Positions 27,119 through 36,129 of a stretch of 64,000 nt of DNA are shown in pieces. How positions within the stretch are numbered: the first letter of the stretch is position 1; each line of letters begins with the position of its first letter. The stretch spans positions 124,001-188,000 of the forward strand of contig CAJNDF010000002.1 of assembly GCA_905221455.1 (NCBI GenBank), given 5' to 3'. Below the pieces are notes generated by a model, which did not search any database, was not told the origin of the DNA, and was given only the letters and a program-made list of their open reading frames with translations. Position numbers and translations under genes: made by a program. This DNA is from a bacterium (GTDB lineage Bacteria > Bacillota > Bacilli > Lactobacillales > Streptococcaceae).

Positions 27119-29062
27119 GTGTCAAAAAAGGAAATCGATATTAATAATTATAATGATGACGCCATTCAGGTGCTAGAAGGATTGGATGCGGTCCGTAAAC
27201 GTCCAGGTATGTATATTGGATCGACTGATGGGGCAGGTCTCCATCATCTCGTCTGGGAAATTGTCGATAATGCTGTTGATGAGGCCTTGTCTGGATTTGG
27301 TGACCGTATTGATGTGACCATCAATAAAGATGGGAGTTTGACTGTGCAAGACCATGGCCGTGGAATGCCGACGGGTATGCACGCAATGGGAATCCCAACA
27401 GTTGAGGTTATCTTTACCATTCTTCACGCCGGAGGGAAATTCGGTCAGGGTGGCTACAAGACATCTGGTGGTCTCCACGGGGTTGGTTCTTCTGTGGTGA
27501 ATGCCCTATCAAGCTGGTTGGAAGTCGAAATTACCCGTGATGGTGTAATCTATAAGCAACGTTTTGAAAATGGTGGAAAACCTGTCACGACCTTGAAGAA
27601 AATCGGTACAGCATCTAAGTCTAAGACAGGTACCAAGGTTACCTTCATGCCTGATGCGACCATCTTTTCTACGACAGACTTCAAGTACAATACCATTTCA
27701 GAGCGCCTTAATGAGTCAGCTTTTCTCTTGAAAAATGTAACCTTGTCTTTGACGGACAAGCGTACAGATGAAGCGATTGAGTTCCACTATGAAAATGGGG
27801 TGCAGGACTTTGTTTCTTATCTGAATGAAGACAAGGAAACCTTGACCCCAGTTCTTTATTTTGAAGGCGAAGACAATGGTTTCCAAGTGGAAGTCGCTCT
27901 CCAGTACAATGATGGATTTTCAGATAACATTTTGTCCTTTGTCAATAATGTTCGCACCAAGGACGGTGGGACGCATGAGACAGGACTTAAGTCTGCCATT
28001 ACCAAGGTTATGAATGACTATGCGCGTAAGACAGGTCTTCTCAAGGAAAAAGATAAAAATCTAGAAGGTTCAGATTACCGTGAAGGACTAGCAGCCGTTC
28101 TTTCTATCTTAGTTCCTGAAGAACATTTGCAGTTTGAAGGCCAGACCAAAGACAAACTTGGAAGTCCACTAGCTCGTCCGGTTGTGGATGGAATTGTGGC
28201 TGATAAGTTGACCTTCTTCCTCATGGAAAATGGTGAATTGGCTTCTAACCTTATCCGAAAGGCTATCAAGGCGCGTGATGCTCGTGAAGCAGCACGTAAG
28301 GCGCGTGATGAAAGCCGAAATGGTAAGAAAAACAAGAAAGACAAGGGCTTGTTGTCTGGGAAATTAACGCCAGCCCAGTCTAAGAATCCTGCTAAGAATG
28401 AACTCTATCTAGTCGAGGGTGACTCTGCCGGTGGTTCTGCCAAACAAGGTCGTGACCGTAAGTTCCAGGCTATCTTGCCACTTCGTGGTAAGGTTATCAA
28501 TACAGCTAAAGCCAAGATGGCGGATATCCTCAAAAATGAAGAAATAAATACCATGATTTATACCATTGGTGCGGGTGTTGGAGCAGACTTCTCCATTGAA
28601 GATGCCAACTATGACAAGATCATTATTATGACCGATGCGGATACCGACGGTGCTCATATCCAGACCTTGCTCTTGACATTTTTCTACCGCTACATGCGTC
28701 CGCTTGTTGAGGCGGGACATGTCTATATCGCCCTTCCGCCTCTTTACAAGATGTCCAAAGGTAAAGGCAAGAAAGAAGAAGTGGCCTATGCTTGGACAGA
28801 TGGCGAGTTAGAAGAACTCCGCAAGCGTTTTGGCAAAGGTGCCACCCTCCAACGCTACAAAGGTCTTGGTGAGATGAATGCGGATCAGCTCTGGGAAACG
28901 ACTATGAACCCAGAAACACGTACTCTTATCCGTGTTACAATCGAAGACTTAGCACGCGCTGAACGTCGCGTCAATGTCCTCATGGGTGACAAGGTTGAAC
29001 CACGCCGTAAGTGGATTGAGGACAATGTCAAATTTACGCTGGAAGAAACAACAGTGTTTTAA
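27119..29062 (+). CDS. parE: DNA topoisomerase IV subunit B
   Basis: The 647-residue ATPase subunit of topoisomerase IV, which decatenates daughter chromosomes. The GHKL ATPase shows EIVDNAVDEAL (about 44-54), the GRGMPTG loop and GGLHGVGSSVVNALS (about 118-132). The TOPRIM region shows YLVEGDSAGGS (about 430-440) and the metal-binding MTDADTDGAH. The start is GTG at 27119, fixed by AGGAGGT six bases upstream. ParC is encoded 1 kb downstream, as in pneumococcus, separated by an interrupted aadE-like gene. Confidence 0.98.
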   Translation: MSKKEIDINNYNDDAIQVLEGLDAVRKRPGMYIGSTDGAGLHHLVWEIVDNAVDEALSGFGDRIDVTINKDGSLTVQDHGRGMPTGMHAMGIPTVEVIFTILHAGGKFGQGGYKTSGGLHGVGSSVVNALSSWLEVEITRDGVIYKQRFENGGKPVTTLKKIGTASKSKTGTKVTFMPDATIFSTTDFKYNTISERLNESAFLLKNVTLSLTDKRTDEAIEFHYENGVQDFVSYLNEDKETLTPVLYFEGEDNGFQVEVALQYNDGFSDNILSFVNNVRTKDGGTHETGLKSAITKVMNDYARKTGLLKEKDKNLEGSDYREGLAAVLSILVPEEHLQFEGQTKDKLGSPLARPVVDGIVADKLTFFLMENGELASNLIRKAIKARDAREAARKARDESRNGKKNKKDKGLLSGKLTPAQSKNPAKNELYLVEGDSAGGSAKQGRDRKFQAILPLRGKVINTAKAKMADILKNEEINTMIYTIGAGVGADFSIEDANYDKIIIMTDADTDGAHIQTLLLTFFYRYMRPLVEAGHVYIALPPLYKMSKGKGKKEEVAYAWTDGELEELRKRFGKGATLQRYKGLGEMNADQLWETTMNPETRTLIRVTIEDLARAERRVNVLMGDKVEPRRKWIEDNVKFTLEETTVF

Positions 29063-29089
29063 GTCGGTCTTTAACGAATGGGTATTAAC

Positions 29090-29908
29090 ATGAGAACTGA
29101 AACAGAAATGCTCGATGTGATTTTACAAACAGCCAAAACTTTACAAGTCAAAGCTGTCGCCATGTCTGGTTCGCGAGCTTGTCCAAAAGCTCCAAAAGAT
29201 GAATTTCAAGACTATGATATAGTCTATATTGTGGATGATTTTGATAATCTGACGAGTGACCTTTCTTGGCTAGACCAGTTTGGCAAACGCATTATTGAGC
29301 AAGAAGTCACCCTTGGTCACCGTCGCCTATATCTCATGCTCTTTGAAGATGGCAATCGTATTGATTTGACTCTTTGCCCTAAAGAATACATGCAAGAGTG
29401 GGTGGATAGTGAGGCAGGATTTGCTGTTTTGGATGATCCAGAAAATTTATTTGAAACCTATTTCCCAAATCTAGAGCGTTACTGGATAATCCCAGCTACT
29501 GAGACAGATTTTAAAAATTCCTGCAATGAATTTTGGTGGGTGTCATCCTACGTGGTCAAAGGAATTTGTCGTCATCAAGTCATCTATGCGACAGACCATC
29601 TCTATGGTATTTGTCAGAAAGAGTTGTTAAAAGTCTTGGCTTGGCAAGTGGTAAGTGATAGGGGAAAGATTGATATTGGCAAGAACTACAAGTATCTCTT
29701 TAATTATTTACCTACTTAGAAAGAGAAGGAATTCTCAAGTCTACTTGATTTCGCAAGTTTAGATAAAATCACTCAGTCTTTGTTGGCTACGATAGAACTT
29801 TTCCACCAAGAAGCTCAATTTCTTGCTAACAAGATGGGATTTGACTGTGATATGAAAGTAGCTGAGAAGATGATTCAGTATGCTGAGGAGAGACTTCTAA
29901 ATCGCTGA
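29090..29908 (+). pseudogene. Aminoglycoside 6-adenylyltransferase-like gene interrupted by an in-frame TAG
   Basis: The first part (29090-29719) encodes 209 residues of a streptomycin adenylyltransferase (AadE/AadK) family protein, with SGSRA and an acidic DYDIVYIVDDF nucleotidyltransferase motif (about 23-46). TAG at 29717-29719 ends it. The same frame then continues without further stops for 62 codons to TGA at 29906. The continuation (KEKEFSSLLDF to AEERLLNR) reads as the normal C-terminal helical domain of the family. A single nonsense change thus splits a protein of about 272 residues. No frameshift is needed to join the parts. The start at 29090 has no clear ribosome binding site. Sequencing error or read-through are alternatives. 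In this genus such chromosomal genes are resident and need not confer resistance. Confidence 0.8.
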
Positions 29909-30103
29909 CTAATTTAAAAGATTAAACTACAGAAAGGATTGATTGTATCTGAAATCCTTTTTCTAGATAAAACTACTCTACATTCTTTGAAAGGAGTTGA
30001 ACACGCCCTGAATGCTGTGTGAAAAAGATGAATTTTCTTGTGAGCATGCTTACTTCAAGAATTTTCTATTTTCACTTGGTATTATACGGGCTCTGTATCC
30101 TAT
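29909..30103 (+). promoter_or_regulatory. Region upstream of parC with an extended -10
   Basis: TGGTATTAT (30077-30085) is an extended -10 for parC, leaving a short leader of about 12 nt with no Shine-Dalgarno sequence. The rest of the 195 nt shows no gene or terminator I would defend. Confidence 0.5.
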
Positions 30104-32584
30104 ATGAGTAACATTCAAAACATGTCCCTTGAGGACATTATGGGAGAGCGCTTTGGTCGCTACTCCAAGTACATTATTCAAGACCGGGCTTTGCCAGATA
30201 TTCGTGATGGTTTGAAGCCGGTTCAGCGTCGTATTCTTTATTCGATGAATAAAGATGGCAATACTTTTGACAAGAGCTACCGTAAGTCGGCCAAGTCAGT
30301 CGGGAACATCATGGGGAATTTTCACCCACACGGTGACAGCTCCATCTATGATGCCATGGTTCGTATGTCTCAGGATTGGAAAAATCGTGAGATTTTGGTT
30401 GAAATGCACGGTAATAATGGTTCTATGGACGGGGATCCGCCTGCGGCCATGCGTTATACTGAGGCGCGTTTGTCTGAGATTGCTGGCTACCTTCTTCAAG
30501 ATATTGAGAAAAAGACAGTTCCCTTTGCTTGGAATTTTGATGATACCGAGAAAGAGCCAACTGTTTTACCCGCAGCTTTCCCAAATCTTTTAGTCAATGG
30601 TTCGACTGGGATTTCAGCTGGTTATGCCACAGATATTCCACCGCATAATTTGGCTGAGGTCATTGATGCTGCTGTTTATATGATTGACCATCCAACGGCC
30701 AAAGTTGACAAACTCATGGAATTCTTGCCTGGGCCAGACTTTCCTACAGGAGCCATCATCCAAGGCCGTGATGAAATCAAGAAAGCTTATGAAACAGGAA
30801 AAGGGCGCGTGGTCGTTCGTTCTAAAACTGAAATTGAGAAACTTAAAGGTGGTAAGGAACAAATCGTTATCACTGAGATTCCTTATGAAATCAACAAAGC
30901 CAATCTGGTCAAGAAAATCGATGATGTTCGTGTCAATAACAAGGTGGCAGGTATTGCTGAGGTTCGTGATGAGTCTGACCGTGACGGCCTTCGTATTGCT
31001 ATCGAACTCAAGAAAGATGCAAATACGGAGCTTGTTCTCAATTATCTCTTCAAATATACTGACCTGCAAATTAACTACAATTTTAACATGGTGGCGATTG
31101 ATAATTTCACACCTCGTCAGGTTGGGATTGTTCCAATTTTGTCTAGCTACATCGCCCACCGTCGTGAAGTAATTTTGGCGCGTTCCCGCTATGACAAGGA
31201 AAAGGCTGAGAAGCGTCTCCATATCGTTGAAGGTTTGATTCGCGTGATTTCGATTTTGGACGAAGTCATTGCTCTTATCCGCGCTTCTGAGAATAAGGCT
31301 GACGCCAAGGAAAACCTCAAGGTCAGCTATGATTTTACAGAAGAGCAGGCTGAGGCCATCGTTACCTTGCAACTTTATCGTTTGACCAATACAGACGTGG
31401 TTGTCTTGCAGGAAGAAGAAGCAGAACTTCGTGAAAAGATTGCTATGCTTGCGGCGATCATCGGTGATGAACGGACTATGTACAATCTCATGAAGAAAGA
31501 GCTTCGTGAGGTCAAGAAGAAATTTGCGACTCCGCGTTTGAGTTCTTTAGAAGACACTGCAAAAGCAATCGAGATTGATACAGCTAGTCTTATCGCTGAG
31601 GAAGATACCTATGTCAGCGTGACCAAGGCTGGTTATATCAAGCGTACCAGTACACGTTCCTTTGCGGCTTCAACGCTGGAAGAAATTGGCAAGCGTGATG
31701 ACGATCGTTTGATCTTTGTTCAATCTGCCAAGACAACCCAGCACCTCTTGATGTTTACAAGTCTTGGAAATGTCATCTACAGACCAATCCATGAATTGGC
31801 AGATATTCGTTGGAAGGATATCGGTGAGCATCTGAGCCAAACCATCACAAACTTTGAAACGAATGAAGAAATCCTTTATGTTGAAGTAGTGGATCAGTTT
31901 GATGATGCGACAACTTACTTTGCGGCCACTCGTCTCGGTCAAATCAAGCGTGTAGAACGAAAAGAATTCACCCCATGGCGGACCTACAAGTCTAAGTCGG
32001 TTAAGTATGCTAAGCTAAAAGACGAGACAGACCAGATTGTAGCAGTGGCTCCGATTAAACTAGATGATGTTCTTTTGATTAGCCAAAACGGTTATGCTCT
32101 GCGTTTCAATATTGAAGAGGTTCCAGTTGTCGGTGCCAAGGCGGCAGGTGTTAGGGCTATGAACTTGAAAGAAGATGATGTCCTCCAATCGGCCTTTATT
32201 TGTAATACCTCATCCTTCTATCTATTGACTCAGCGTGGAAGTTTGAAACGTGTTTCTATTGAGGAAATTCCAGCAACCAGCCGTGCCAAACGAGGACTAC
32301 AAGTCTTGCGTGAATTGAAAAACAAACCGCACCGTGTCTTTTTAGCAGGAGCAGTTGCAGAACAAGGATTTGTAGGTGATCTCTTCAGTACAGAAGTGGA
32401 AGAAAACGACCAGATTCTGTTTGTCCAATCCAATAAAGGAACAATCTATGAAAGCCGATTGCAAGACTTGAATCTGTCAGAACGAACTAGCAACGGTAGT
32501 TTCATCTCTGACACGATTTCGGATGAAGAAGTTTTTGACGCTTATCTTCAGGAAGCTTATACAGAATTTGAATCTAAGAAATGA
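30104..32584 (+). CDS. parC: DNA topoisomerase IV subunit A
   Basis: The 826-residue breakage-reunion subunit of topoisomerase IV. The catalytic Tyr lies in AAMRYTEAR (Tyr118). The quinolone-resistance region reads HPHGDSSIYDAM with Ser79 and Asp83, the susceptible residues, and Lys137 is also wild type. Gly52 and Asp91 differ from the usual pneumococcal Ser52 and Asn91 and are typical of mitis-group alleles. The C-terminal half carries the beta-pinwheel repeats. Translation starts without an evident ribosome binding site. Followed by the accessory lectinolysin gene instead of directly by ilvE as in many pneumococci. Confidence 0.98.
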   Translation: MSNIQNMSLEDIMGERFGRYSKYIIQDRALPDIRDGLKPVQRRILYSMNKDGNTFDKSYRKSAKSVGNIMGNFHPHGDSSIYDAMVRMSQDWKNREILVEMHGNNGSMDGDPPAAMRYTEARLSEIAGYLLQDIEKKTVPFAWNFDDTEKEPTVLPAAFPNLLVNGSTGISAGYATDIPPHNLAEVIDAAVYMIDHPTAKVDKLMEFLPGPDFPTGAIIQGRDEIKKAYETGKGRVVVRSKTEIEKLKGGKEQIVITEIPYEINKANLVKKIDDVRVNNKVAGIAEVRDESDRDGLRIAIELKKDANTELVLNYLFKYTDLQINYNFNMVAIDNFTPRQVGIVPILSSYIAHRREVILARSRYDKEKAEKRLHIVEGLIRVISILDEVIALIRASENKADAKENLKVSYDFTEEQAEAIVTLQLYRLTNTDVVVLQEEEAELREKIAMLAAIIGDERTMYNLMKKELREVKKKFATPRLSSLEDTAKAIEIDTASLIAEEDTYVSVTKAGYIKRTSTRSFAASTLEEIGKRDDDRLIFVQSAKTTQHLLMFTSLGNVIYRPIHELADIRWKDIGEHLSQTITNFETNEEILYVEVVDQFDDATTYFAATRLGQIKRVERKEFTPWRTYKSKSVKYAKLKDETDQIVAVAPIKLDDVLLISQNGYALRFNIEEVPVVGAKAAGVRAMNLKEDDVLQSAFICNTSSFYLLTQRGSLKRVSIEEIPATSRAKRGLQVLRELKNKPHRVFLAGAVAEQGFVGDLFSTEVEENDQILFVQSNKGTIYESRLQDLNLSERTSNGSFISDTISDEEVFDAYLQEAYTEFESKK

Positions 32585-32660
32585 TAAACAACAATGAAAA
32601 GCTTTTCATTGAGAAATTTGTCAATCTATAGATTTCAAGAGTTAAATCTGATTATATATA

Positions 32661-32718
32661 CAAAAACGAACAGTGCTACTTCCCAACTAATAGGGACTTA
32701 GCCTGCTCGTTTTCTTGT
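32661..32718 (+). terminator. Terminator after parC
   Basis: AAAACGA-type sequence pairs with TCGTTTT, and TCCC with GGGA near the loop, giving an interrupted long stem before TTTTCTTGTTTTT. The outer base resembles the terminator at 7549. Confidence 0.55.
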
Positions 32719-32812
32719 TTTTAGTGGTATAGACCACCCGATGTTTAAATGTGAAATTAGTAACATATGAGCAACTATACAAGTTGAGCTAATAAAAAAT
32801 AATAATTTTTTA

Positions 32813-32826
32813 AGAAAACGGTTGCA
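32813..32826 (+). promoter_or_regulatory. Candidate cre (CcpA) site overlapping the lectinolysin -35
   Basis: AGAAAACGGTTGCA matches 12 of 14 positions of TGWAANCGNTNWCA and overlaps the -35. Binding here would repress. Confidence 0.35.
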
Positions 32827-32850
32827 TATATAATGTTTTTATGTTATACT
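32822..32850 (+). promoter_or_regulatory. Promoter of the lectinolysin gene
   Basis: TTGCAT (32822-32827), 17 nt, TATACT (32845-32850) with an upstream TG (extended -10). A strong promoter with a leader of about 55 nt. Confidence 0.8.
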
Positions 32851-32855
32851 GATAT

Positions 32856-32898
32856 CGTTTCAAGAAAGCGCGTTCAAGAAATAATTCGTTCAAATATA
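32856..32898 (+). repeat. Three direct CGTTCAA repeats in the lectinolysin leader
   Basis: CGTTTCAAGAAA, CGTTCAAGAAAT and CGTTCAAATAT occur about 15-17 nt apart. The middle part, AGAAAGCGCGTTCA (32863-32876), is also a 12/14 match to the cre consensus. Regular spacing suggests a protein binding array downstream of the promoter. Confidence 0.45.
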
Positions 32899-32912
32899 TA
32901 TAGGAGTTTTGT

Positions 32913-34943
32913 ATGTCTCAAAACAAACAAGATAAAGGATTTCGTTTTTCTATTCGTAAACGTAGCGTTGGAGTATGTGGCGTTGCCATTGCAACATTTT
33001 TACTAGGTTCTGGACTAATTTTTCAATCAAATGTAGTAAAAGCGACAGAGCCAAGTGTGGCTGCAGTTGCTGGTGAAAATATTGCTGCTCATAAACCTGC
33101 AAGTCAGAGTTCAATTGCTTATGGAGGAGATGCTTCTAGAGCAGTTGACGGCAATCGTGATAACGCATGGAGCCACCGTTCTGTTACCCATACAGATTTT
33201 CAAGATCATTCTTGGTGGAAAGTTGATTTAGAGAAAGAAGAATCAGTAGGAACTGTTCGTATTTACAATCGTGGAGATGGGGATGTAGCAAATCGTTTAT
33301 CTAATTTTGATGTTATTTTGTTGGATAAAGATGGAAATGAGGTAACTCGTCAACACATCAATAGCTTAAACAATCAACCAACAGTTGATGTTCAATTCTC
33401 AGGAGTGAATGCACGATATGTTAAAGTGGAGTTAAATAATTCAAAAACACCACTTAGCTTAGCAGAGGTAGAAGTGTATCGCTCTGCAAAAGAAAAAGCA
33501 GCGACTAACACTAAAGCTGAAAGTAAAGCAAAAACAGACTTTACTGCAGAACTAAATAACTATTTATTTGGTTTAAATTATGATAAGTTAAATATTTTAA
33601 CTAGAAAAGGCGAAGCATTAGAAAATTACACTAATACAAGCACAAAACAACAAGGAAATGAATTTGTGGTTGTGGAAAAAGTGAAGAAAAACCTCTCTAA
33701 TGGTTCTGCGGATGTTGCTATTAATGGTAATGGAGATATCTTCCTAGGTGCTTTGTTTAAAGCAAATCAAGACCTCCTAGAAAATAAACCACAACAAATT
33801 AGTTTAGATCGTAGCAAAGGTAGAATCAGTGTTGATTTACCGGGAATGGTAGGCGGAGATAGCTATGTAGATGCTAATCCAACTGTAAGTGGTATGCAGG
33901 AAGGTGTGAATACCTTGTTAAATCGTTGGCATGAAAAATATGCTGCGAAAAATCCTGCTCCAGCACGTATGCAGTACGAATCAACTTCTGCTTACAGCAT
34001 GAATCAATTGAAAGCAAAATTCGGAAGTGATTTTGAAAAAGTCGGTGTTAATTTAAAAATTGACTTTGAGGCTGTAAACAAGGGTGAAAAACAAGTTGAA
34101 GTTGTTGATTTTAAACAAATTTACTATACTGCTAACTTTGATGCTCCAAAAAATCCATCCGATGTATTTGCGCCAGGAGTAACGGTTGATCAATTGAAAG
34201 CACGTGGAATTGATGAAAAAACACCTCCTGTATACGTGTCAAGCGTTTCATACGGACGTCAAATGTATGTCAAATTTGAAACAACAAGCAAGAGTACAGA
34301 GTTGAAAGCAGCCATCAATGCTGTTATCAAAGGGGTGCCTATTAAACCAGAATCTGAATGGGCGCGTGTCTTGAAGAATACAACTGTAACCGTTTCAATC
34401 GTAGGTGGAAATGCTGATGGCGCTGCACGTGTTGTGACAGGTACAGTAGAAGATTTGAAGAAATTGATTCAAGAAGGAGCTACTTTCAGTACACAAAACC
34501 CTGCTGTTCCAATTTCTTATAAGACTGCATTCTTGAAAGATAATCAAGTAGCCACAATTCAAAGCAATACAGACTACATTGAAACTAAAGTAACTTCATA
34601 CAAAAATGGCTATCTCAATTTACAACATAAGGGAGCTTATATTGCTCGCTACTATGTTTACTGGGATGAAGTAACTTATGATAAGGATGGAATTGAAAGT
34701 ATTCGCTCACGTCAATGGGAAGATAATGGTAAGAACAGAACAGCTGGCTTCCAAACTGAACTTCAATTTAAAGGAAATGTACGTAATATACGCGTGAAGA
34801 TTCAAGAAAAAACAGGTCTTGTTTGGGAACCATGGCGTACAGTTTATAATCGCACAGACCTTCCTCTTGTTCAAAAACGTACAATTATTAACTCAGGTAC
34901 AACACTAAGACCAAAATACGATGAAAAAGTTGAAAATAACTAA
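32913..34943 (+). CDS. lly: Lectinolysin: fucose-lectin cholesterol-dependent cytolysin
   Basis: 676 residues, secreted, no LPXTG. The signal peptide carries a clear YSIRK-type motif (FRFSIRKRSVGV, about 10-21), with cleavage near residue 45. An F-type lectin domain spans about 54-190 and keeps His93, Arg120 and Asp122 of the fucose motif; the final basic position is Asn127-Arg128. Cytolysin domains 1-4 follow (about 205-670). The undecapeptide is EKTGLVWEPWR (632-642), the Pro-containing form also seen in CD59-responsive toxins such as vaginolysin, and Thr664-Leu665 is the cholesterol pair. Known lectinolysin binds fucosylated glycans and forms pores; a version from S. mitis aggregates platelets. 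AGGAG precedes the ATG. It lies alone between parC and ilvE with own promoter and terminator, as an accessory insertion. Confidence 0.95.
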   Translation: MSQNKQDKGFRFSIRKRSVGVCGVAIATFLLGSGLIFQSNVVKATEPSVAAVAGENIAAHKPASQSSIAYGGDASRAVDGNRDNAWSHRSVTHTDFQDHSWWKVDLEKEESVGTVRIYNRGDGDVANRLSNFDVILLDKDGNEVTRQHINSLNNQPTVDVQFSGVNARYVKVELNNSKTPLSLAEVEVYRSAKEKAATNTKAESKAKTDFTAELNNYLFGLNYDKLNILTRKGEALENYTNTSTKQQGNEFVVVEKVKKNLSNGSADVAINGNGDIFLGALFKANQDLLENKPQQISLDRSKGRISVDLPGMVGGDSYVDANPTVSGMQEGVNTLLNRWHEKYAAKNPAPARMQYESTSAYSMNQLKAKFGSDFEKVGVNLKIDFEAVNKGEKQVEVVDFKQIYYTANFDAPKNPSDVFAPGVTVDQLKARGIDEKTPPVYVSSVSYGRQMYVKFETTSKSTELKAAINAVIKGVPIKPESEWARVLKNTTVTVSIVGGNADGAARVVTGTVEDLKKLIQEGATFSTQNPAVPISYKTAFLKDNQVATIQSNTDYIETKVTSYKNGYLNLQHKGAYIARYYVYWDEVTYDKDGIESIRSRQWEDNGKNRTAGFQTELQFKGNVRNIRVKIQEKTGLVWEPWRTVYNRTDLPLVQKRTIINSGTTLRPKYDEKVENN

Positions 34944-34956
34944 TTTTTCACTTGTA

Positions 34957-34988
34957 AAAGGAATCAGTTCGAAGAGCTGGTTCTTTTT
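34957..34988 (+). terminator. Terminator of the lectinolysin gene
   Basis: AAGGAATCAGTTC pairs with GAGCTGGTTCTTTT with one bulge, followed by TTTTTAT. Confidence 0.75.
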
Positions 34989-35022
34989 ATTGAAGAAATT
35001 TTCTGAAAATTACAAAATATGC

Positions 35023-35050
35023 TTGCTATTTTAGAAAAATAGTGTAGAAT
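35023..35050 (+). promoter_or_regulatory. Promoter of ilvE
   Basis: TTGCTA (35023-35028), 16 nt, TAGAAT (35045-35050). Confidence 0.65.
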
Positions 35051-35084
35051 AAAAGAAATAAGTTTTTAGAATAAGGAGTGGAAT

Positions 35085-36107
35085 ATGACAGTAACGATTG
35101 ATTGGGAAAACCTTGGTTTCTCCTATATGAAATTACCTTATCGCTATATTGCTCATTTTAAAAATGGACAATGGGATCAAGGAGAGCTTACAGAGGATGC
35201 AACTTTGCATATTTCAGAGTCTTCTCCAAGTCTTCACTATGGTCAACAAGCATTTGAAGGTTTAAAAGCCTATCGGACTAAGGATGGCAGTGTTCAACTT
35301 TTCCGTCCTGACGAAAATGCTAAACGCCTGCAACGTACTTGTGATCGTCTCTTGATGCCACAAGTTCCGACAGATATGTTTGTAGAAGCTTGTAAGGCAG
35401 TTGTCCGCGCGAATGAAGAATACGTACCACCATACGGAACAGGTGGAACCCTTTATCTTCGTCCTCTTTTGATTGGAGTAGGAGATATTATCGGAGTAAA
35501 ACCAGCGGAGGAATACATTTTCACTATCTTTGCTATGCCAGTTGGTAATTACTTTAAGGGTGGTTTGGTTCCAACTAACTTCTTGATTCAGGATGAATAC
35601 GACCGTGCAGCGCCAAATGGTACAGGTGCTGCTAAGGTTGGTGGGAACTATGCTGCCAGTCTCTTGCCAGGGAAATTGGCTAAATCACGCCATTTCTCAG
35701 ATGTTATTTATCTAGACCCTTCAACTCATACAAAGATTGAAGAAGTCGGTTCAGCTAACTTCTTTGGAATTACAGCTGATAATGAATTTGTAACACCATT
35801 GAGTCCATCTATCTTGCCATCTATTACTAAGTATTCTTTACTTTATTTGGCAGAACATCGCTTGGGCTTGACTCCTATTGAGGGTGATGTTCCAATTGAT
35901 AAGCTGGATCGTTTTGTAGAGGCAGGTGCTTGTGGTACGGCAGCAGTTATTTCGCCAATTGGTGGAATTCAGCACGGTGATGATTTCCATGTATTCTATA
36001 GTGAAACAGAAGTTGGTCCTGTGACTCGTAAACTCTATGATGAATTGACAGGTATTCAGTTTGGTGATATTGAAGCGCCAGAAGGTTGGATTGTAAAAGT
36101 AGATTAA
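35085..36107 (+). CDS. ilvE: Branched-chain amino acid aminotransferase
   Basis: A 340-residue PLP enzyme that moves amino groups between glutamate and the keto acids of leucine, isoleucine and valine. Signatures are SLHYGQQAFEGLKAYR (about 48-63), the Schiff-base Lys in GAAKVGGNYAAS (about 182-193), and EVGSANFFGI (about 219-228). The length fits the bacterial type. AAGGAGTG precedes the ATG. The oligopeptide-binding lipoprotein gene follows 22 nt later and is likely cotranscribed, linking branched-chain metabolism with peptide uptake. Confidence 0.97.
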   Translation: MTVTIDWENLGFSYMKLPYRYIAHFKNGQWDQGELTEDATLHISESSPSLHYGQQAFEGLKAYRTKDGSVQLFRPDENAKRLQRTCDRLLMPQVPTDMFVEACKAVVRANEEYVPPYGTGGTLYLRPLLIGVGDIIGVKPAEEYIFTIFAMPVGNYFKGGLVPTNFLIQDEYDRAAPNGTGAAKVGGNYAASLLPGKLAKSRHFSDVIYLDPSTHTKIEEVGSANFFGITADNEFVTPLSPSILPSITKYSLLYLAEHRLGLTPIEGDVPIDKLDRFVEAGACGTAAVISPIGGIQHGDDFHVFYSETEVGPVTRKLYDELTGIQFGDIEAPEGWIVKVD

Positions 36108-36129
36108 AATAAACAAAAGGAGATTTTTG

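Noticed and set aside
29078..29908. Frameshift as the cause of the split aadE-like gene
   Set aside because: Both parts are in the same frame; a single stop codon separates them.
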